From Variovorax sp. WS11 (GTDB lineage: Bacteria > Pseudomonadota > Gammaproteobacteria > Burkholderiales > Burkholderiaceae_C), in assembly GCF_010499245.1 (NCBI RefSeq), contig NZ_JAAGOW010000005.1, forward strand, positions 1 through 64,000: a stretch of 64,000 bases of DNA, given 5' to 3'. This document shows positions 62,877 to 64,000 of the stretch, in pieces. The translations under genes were made by a program, and so were the position numbers. Each line of letters starts with the position of its first letter. Within the stretch, counting starts at the first letter, position 1. Under the pieces are notes generated by a model, which did not search any database, was not told where the DNA came from, and saw only the letters and a program-made list of their open reading frames with translations.

Positions 62877-63611
62877 ATGAACTGGTTCACCCGTGTGTTC
62901 CCGGCACAGGGCTCGATCCGGGCCGCCGCCCTGGCCGCCGGATCGGCCGCGGTACTTGCCGCGGCTACCGCCGGGCCGGCCCAGGCAGCCACCGAGACCC
63001 GCAGCGTCGCCGACTTCGACCAGGTCGTGTTCGCCGTCGCCGGCGAAGTCAGCATCGAACAGGGCGCCAGCGAGACGCTGACGTTGGAAGCCGAGCCCGC
63101 CGTGCTGCGCAAGATCACGACCGAGATCCGCGACCGGCGCCTGCTCATCGGCCTGTCGCCCGGCCGGATCGAGACCCAGCAGCCGATCCGGATGAAGATC
63201 GGCGTGCGGACGCTGCGCGCCTTCGAGTCGCGCACGGCCGGCGCGATCAGCATCGGACCGCTGCGCAGCGACGCGCTCGCGCTGGTGCTGGCGGGCGGCG
63301 GCTCGATCCGCCTCGATCGCCTGGACAACGCGCGCAGCCTCGACGTGCGCATCACCGGCGCCGGCGATGTCGCCGTCGGGGGCGGCAAGGTGACGGCCCA
63401 GCAACTGGCCATCACCGGCACGGGCAGCTACACCGCGCCCAAGCTCGCCAGCGAGCGCGCCGAGGTCGCGATCGACGGCAACGGCGAGGTGCGCCTGGCC
63501 GCCAGCAGCACGCTGGCCGTGCGCATCGGGGGCGTGGGCCACGTGCGCTACCACGGCGACCCGGCCGTGACGCGCTCCATCCGCGGCATCGGCACGATCG
63601 AGAAAGATTGA
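62877..63611 (+). CDS. Exported head-GIN (DUF2807) domain protein
   Basis: 244 residues with a signal peptide ending Ala-Gln-Ala-Ala and a right-handed beta-helix of the DUF2807/head-GIN type: Phe-Asp-Gln-Val-Val-Phe-Ala-Val-Ala-Gly-Glu-Val-Ser-Ile-Glu-Gln-Gly, then repeated short Gly-x-Gly strands (Gly-Ala-Gly-Asp-Val; Gly-Thr-Gly-Ser-Tyr; Gly-Asn-Gly-Glu-Val; Gly-Val-Gly-His-Val). Such proteins are proposed surface adhesins or envelope-stress proteins. It ends on top of promoter candidate P4. Confidence 0.83.
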   Translation: MNWFTRVFPAQGSIRAAALAAGSAAVLAAATAGPAQAATETRSVADFDQVVFAVAGEVSIEQGASETLTLEAEPAVLRKITTEIRDRRLLIGLSPGRIETQQPIRMKIGVRTLRAFESRTAGAISIGPLRSDALALVLAGGGSIRLDRLDNARSLDVRITGAGDVAVGGGKVTAQQLAITGTGSYTAPKLASERAEVAIDGNGEVRLAASSTLAVRIGGVGHVRYHGDPAVTRSIRGIGTIEKD

Positions 63612-63637
63612 ACCGCGCAGGCGGCGCGCGCAACCCA
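63609..63637 (+). promoter_or_regulatory. ECF-type promoter candidate P4
   Basis: TGAACC at 63609-63614 (overlapping the stop of the GIN gene) and GCAACCCA at 63630-63637, again 15 bp apart, 41 bp before the gene at 63679. Confidence 0.6.
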
Positions 63638-63678
63638 TGGGCATCGAGAAATTCAACGCCACGCCCAAGGAGCCCGAA

Positions 63679-64000
63679 ATGACCCGCTACCTCAGCACCC
63701 TCGCCCTCGCCCTCGCCGCCGCCTTCCTCGCCCCCCAGGTGAAGGCCGAGAAGGTGATCATGTATCGTGAAGGCCAGCTCGTGAGCCCGCACGACGTGGC
63801 GGCCGTGCTCGGCAACGGCACACGTTCGATCCGCCTGCTCGACGATGCGCCCGCAGCGGCGACCCCGACCAAGTACGTCGCGGCGGCGGCGGTCGCCCTG
63901 GCGAAGACCTCGGCGCGTCCCCCGGCCCGTGCGCCTGCCGCGCCCGACGACGCGAACGGCGACGCCTCCGCGCTGTCGCTGCCGGTGCGCTTTGCCTTCG
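63679..64000 (+). CDS. Exported protein, probable OmpA-like (cut by the window end)
   Basis: The first 107 residues are visible: a signal peptide ending Val-Lys-Ala-Glu, an Ala/Pro-rich linker, and Leu-Ser-Leu-Pro-Val-Arg-Phe-Ala-Phe at the window edge, the usual entry into an OmpA C-terminal peptidoglycan-binding domain. AAGGAG precedes the ATG; an in-frame ATG at 63637 lies inside P4. OmpA-type proteins often anchor surface or secretion machinery to the wall. Confidence 0.55.
   Translation, partial: MTRYLSTLALALAAAFLAPQVKAEKVIMYREGQLVSPHDVAAVLGNGTRSIRLLDDAPAAATPTKYVAAAAVALAKTSARPPARAPAAPDDANGDASALSLPVRFAF

Overview
High-GC proteobacterial DNA with dense, same-strand operons, ATGA stop/start overlaps and gene families typical of Burkholderiales. 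A Comamonadaceae (Variovorax-like) host is the best guess, but no rRNA or housekeeping marker lies in the window to prove it. No tRNA, rRNA or CRISPR array was seen. The content is accessory: catabolism, transport and cell surface.

Region 1 (1-4.4 kb) is a decayed mobile zone: two abutting transposase fragments, two XRE regulators, a plasmid-type stability (stb-like) remnant cut off at an 8-bp tandem repeat, a broken GntR/FCD regulator and frameshifted small genes. Region 2 (4.4-13.5 kb) holds an alpha/beta hydrolase whose frame runs into a convergent FAD oxidoreductase, a LuxR/TPR regulator, a LysE exporter divergent from a MocR regulator, and a GH13 alpha-glucosidase.

Region 3 (13.4-33.0 kb) reads as a complete picolinic acid pathway. 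A minus-strand operon carries a TRAP importer, a three-gene molybdenum hydroxylase (PicA type) and an ABC importer. A divergent plus-strand operon carries a four-component Rieske oxygenase (PicB type). After a MarR repressor come pirin, decarboxylase (PicC), maleate isomerase (PicG), N-formylmaleamate deformylase (PicE), 2,5-dihydroxypyridine dioxygenase (PicD) and maleamate amidase (PicF). A TCAG-N4-CTGA palindrome at all three promoter regions probably makes this one regulon.

Region 4 (33.1-43.7 kb) is a GntR-controlled operon with a single-subunit Rieske oxygenase, a glutamine synthetase-like ligase, a [2Fe-2S] ferredoxin, its reductase, a branched-chain-amino-acid-type ABC importer and a class I glutamine amidotransferase. 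The logic resembles N-glutamylation routes for amines such as aniline, with different electron-transfer parts. Region 5 (43.9-46.5 kb) holds a conserved hypothetical, an M16 peptidase with a HipB-like regulator, and another hypothetical.

Region 6 (46.9-55.4 kb) is a HutC/GntR-controlled operon of unknown purpose: AprA/fumarate-reductase-like flavoprotein, two ferredoxins, a HEAT-repeat protein, a NitT/TauT-type ABC importer whose binding protein has an unusual C-terminal extension, DUF971 and ferredoxin-NADP reductase.

Region 7 (55.5 kb to the end) is the strongest candidate for an undescribed system: an ECF sigma factor, a membrane anti-sigma-like protein, a caspase-like protein, two paralogous secreted proteins each made of five 34-residue repeats, a small secreted cysteine-containing protein, a CsgG-like lipoprotein with peptidoglycan-binding and DUF4384-like parts, a head-GIN protein and the start of an OmpA-like protein. 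Four copies of TGAACC-N15-GCAACCCA precede its transcription units. It looks like a curli-like surface-fibre system under dedicated ECF control.
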